From: Mermis nigrescens
Taxonomy: Eukaryota; Nematoda; Enoplea; Mermithida; Mermithidae
Reading direction: 5' to 3'
Assembly: GCA_036768485.1 (NCBI GenBank)
Contig: JAVLUZ010000339.1
Coordinates: forward strand, 969,001 to 1,033,000
DNA length: 64,000 nucleotides
Numbering within the stretch: the first letter of the stretch is position 1; each line of letters opens with the position of its first letter. Below, one piece after another: positions 63,491 through 64,000 of the stretch. The notes beneath the pieces are model-generated. The model worked only from the letters and a program-made list of their open reading frames with translations, had not been told where the DNA came from and made no database searches. Made by a program: the position numbers and the translations under genes.

Positions 63491-64000
63491 GATTTGATTG
63501 TGGAAAAACATGCATACGTTCCTGGCGATTTTGTGTTGATTCGTATTACAGCCCTCGCTGCCGTGACAATCGCCATTTTGAGGTTACCCGGGCTGGGAAC
63601 AAAAAGCTTGGGACTGCGCACCTATCGTTTTATTGACAACTCTCAAAACTGTTTGTTTGATACGTATAAATGTTTCGCACATGACCAACGGCTGCCTGGG
63701 TTCCCAAGCAAGAGCATTTATAGGAGGGCGCTGGTCGCCAATGCAATTTGAGGGGCGTGATCCATCCCTAGATGAGTTTTGTTGCTTTATTCAATATGGC
63801 GTTGACGGGGACAAATTTCACTGGATACTGCAAATGACCATAGTCGTGTTGGCGGTACAGAGGCACTCACCCATAAAAAATGATAAAACATACAACCAAC
63901 ACATATACAAATGTAATAAAATGTATTAACGACTTCAAAGAGCTCTAGTGCGGAGAACAGATTTGATAGATTTCCTTTAACATGCTAAAGGCGCAAAAGA
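63490..64000. other. Downstream flank of the retrotransposon (possible 3' LTR)
   Basis: A mixed-composition region with two overlapping open frames of unknown meaning. It could be the 3' LTR, but no matching copy upstream was found, so it is left unassigned. Confidence 0.3.

Overview
This is a eukaryotic nuclear window, most likely from an invertebrate animal and probably an arthropod. It is AT-rich. Its genes are split into small exons separated by long introns, and most of the sequence between exons is degraded transposable elements. No prokaryotic operon, Shine-Dalgarno or CRISPR structure is visible. The species cannot be named from the sequence.

Two conserved housekeeping genes lie on the + strand. 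(1) About 3.7-20.0 kb holds the 3' half of a GBF1/gartenzwerg Arf guanine-nucleotide exchange factor. Seven exons (3738-3929, 4691-4871, 5156-5450, 6998-7187, 9379-9804, 12585-12835, 19764-20033) join with consistent phases and encode 600 C-terminal residues. The DCB, HUS, Sec7 and HDS1 parts lie upstream of the window. The intron after the first exon reads best as a GC-AG intron. (2) 35.0-46.2 kb holds a complete mitochondrial pyruvate dehydrogenase kinase (Pdk). Eleven exons total 1206 nt and encode 401 residues, with the GHKL N, G1 and G2 boxes and the C-terminal DW motif. Most single-exon ORFs elsewhere are shadows or repeats.

Region by region: 0-3.7 kb is nested transposons. 3.7-20 kb is GBF1, with introns full of short non-autonomous elements and a ~51-bp minisatellite split by a nested insertion just before the last exon. 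20-29.6 kb is repeats with no recognisable gene. 29.7-32.75 kb and 49.7-53.55 kb are inverted copies of one long repeat, each capped by a foldback element. They flank Pdk and, at 47.3-48.96 kb, a broken DNA polymerase B relic (Polinton-like or virus-like). 53.6-57 kb is unassigned. 57.0-63.5 kb is a decayed Ty3/gypsy retrotransposon.

The repeat fraction is dominated by several families of short elements with 8-bp target-site duplications (hAT-like). Many copies still have perfect duplications, so their ends can be set exactly. They nest inside one another, giving a relative order of insertion. Families named here: N1 (ends CAYRNGTGGGC), N2 (ends CAGGCACGTA), N3 (about 350-400 bp, contains GACGCGTACC), N4 (ends CAKAGGCGTAG), N6 (ends ACATGCACAC), N9 (about 220 bp, starts GCGCAGCATRGCC), and 'hexamer-tail' elements whose sub-terminal ends are built of short GC-rich repeats. 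No hAT transposase is seen.

All homology calls are by eye from remembered family motifs. No database search was run.
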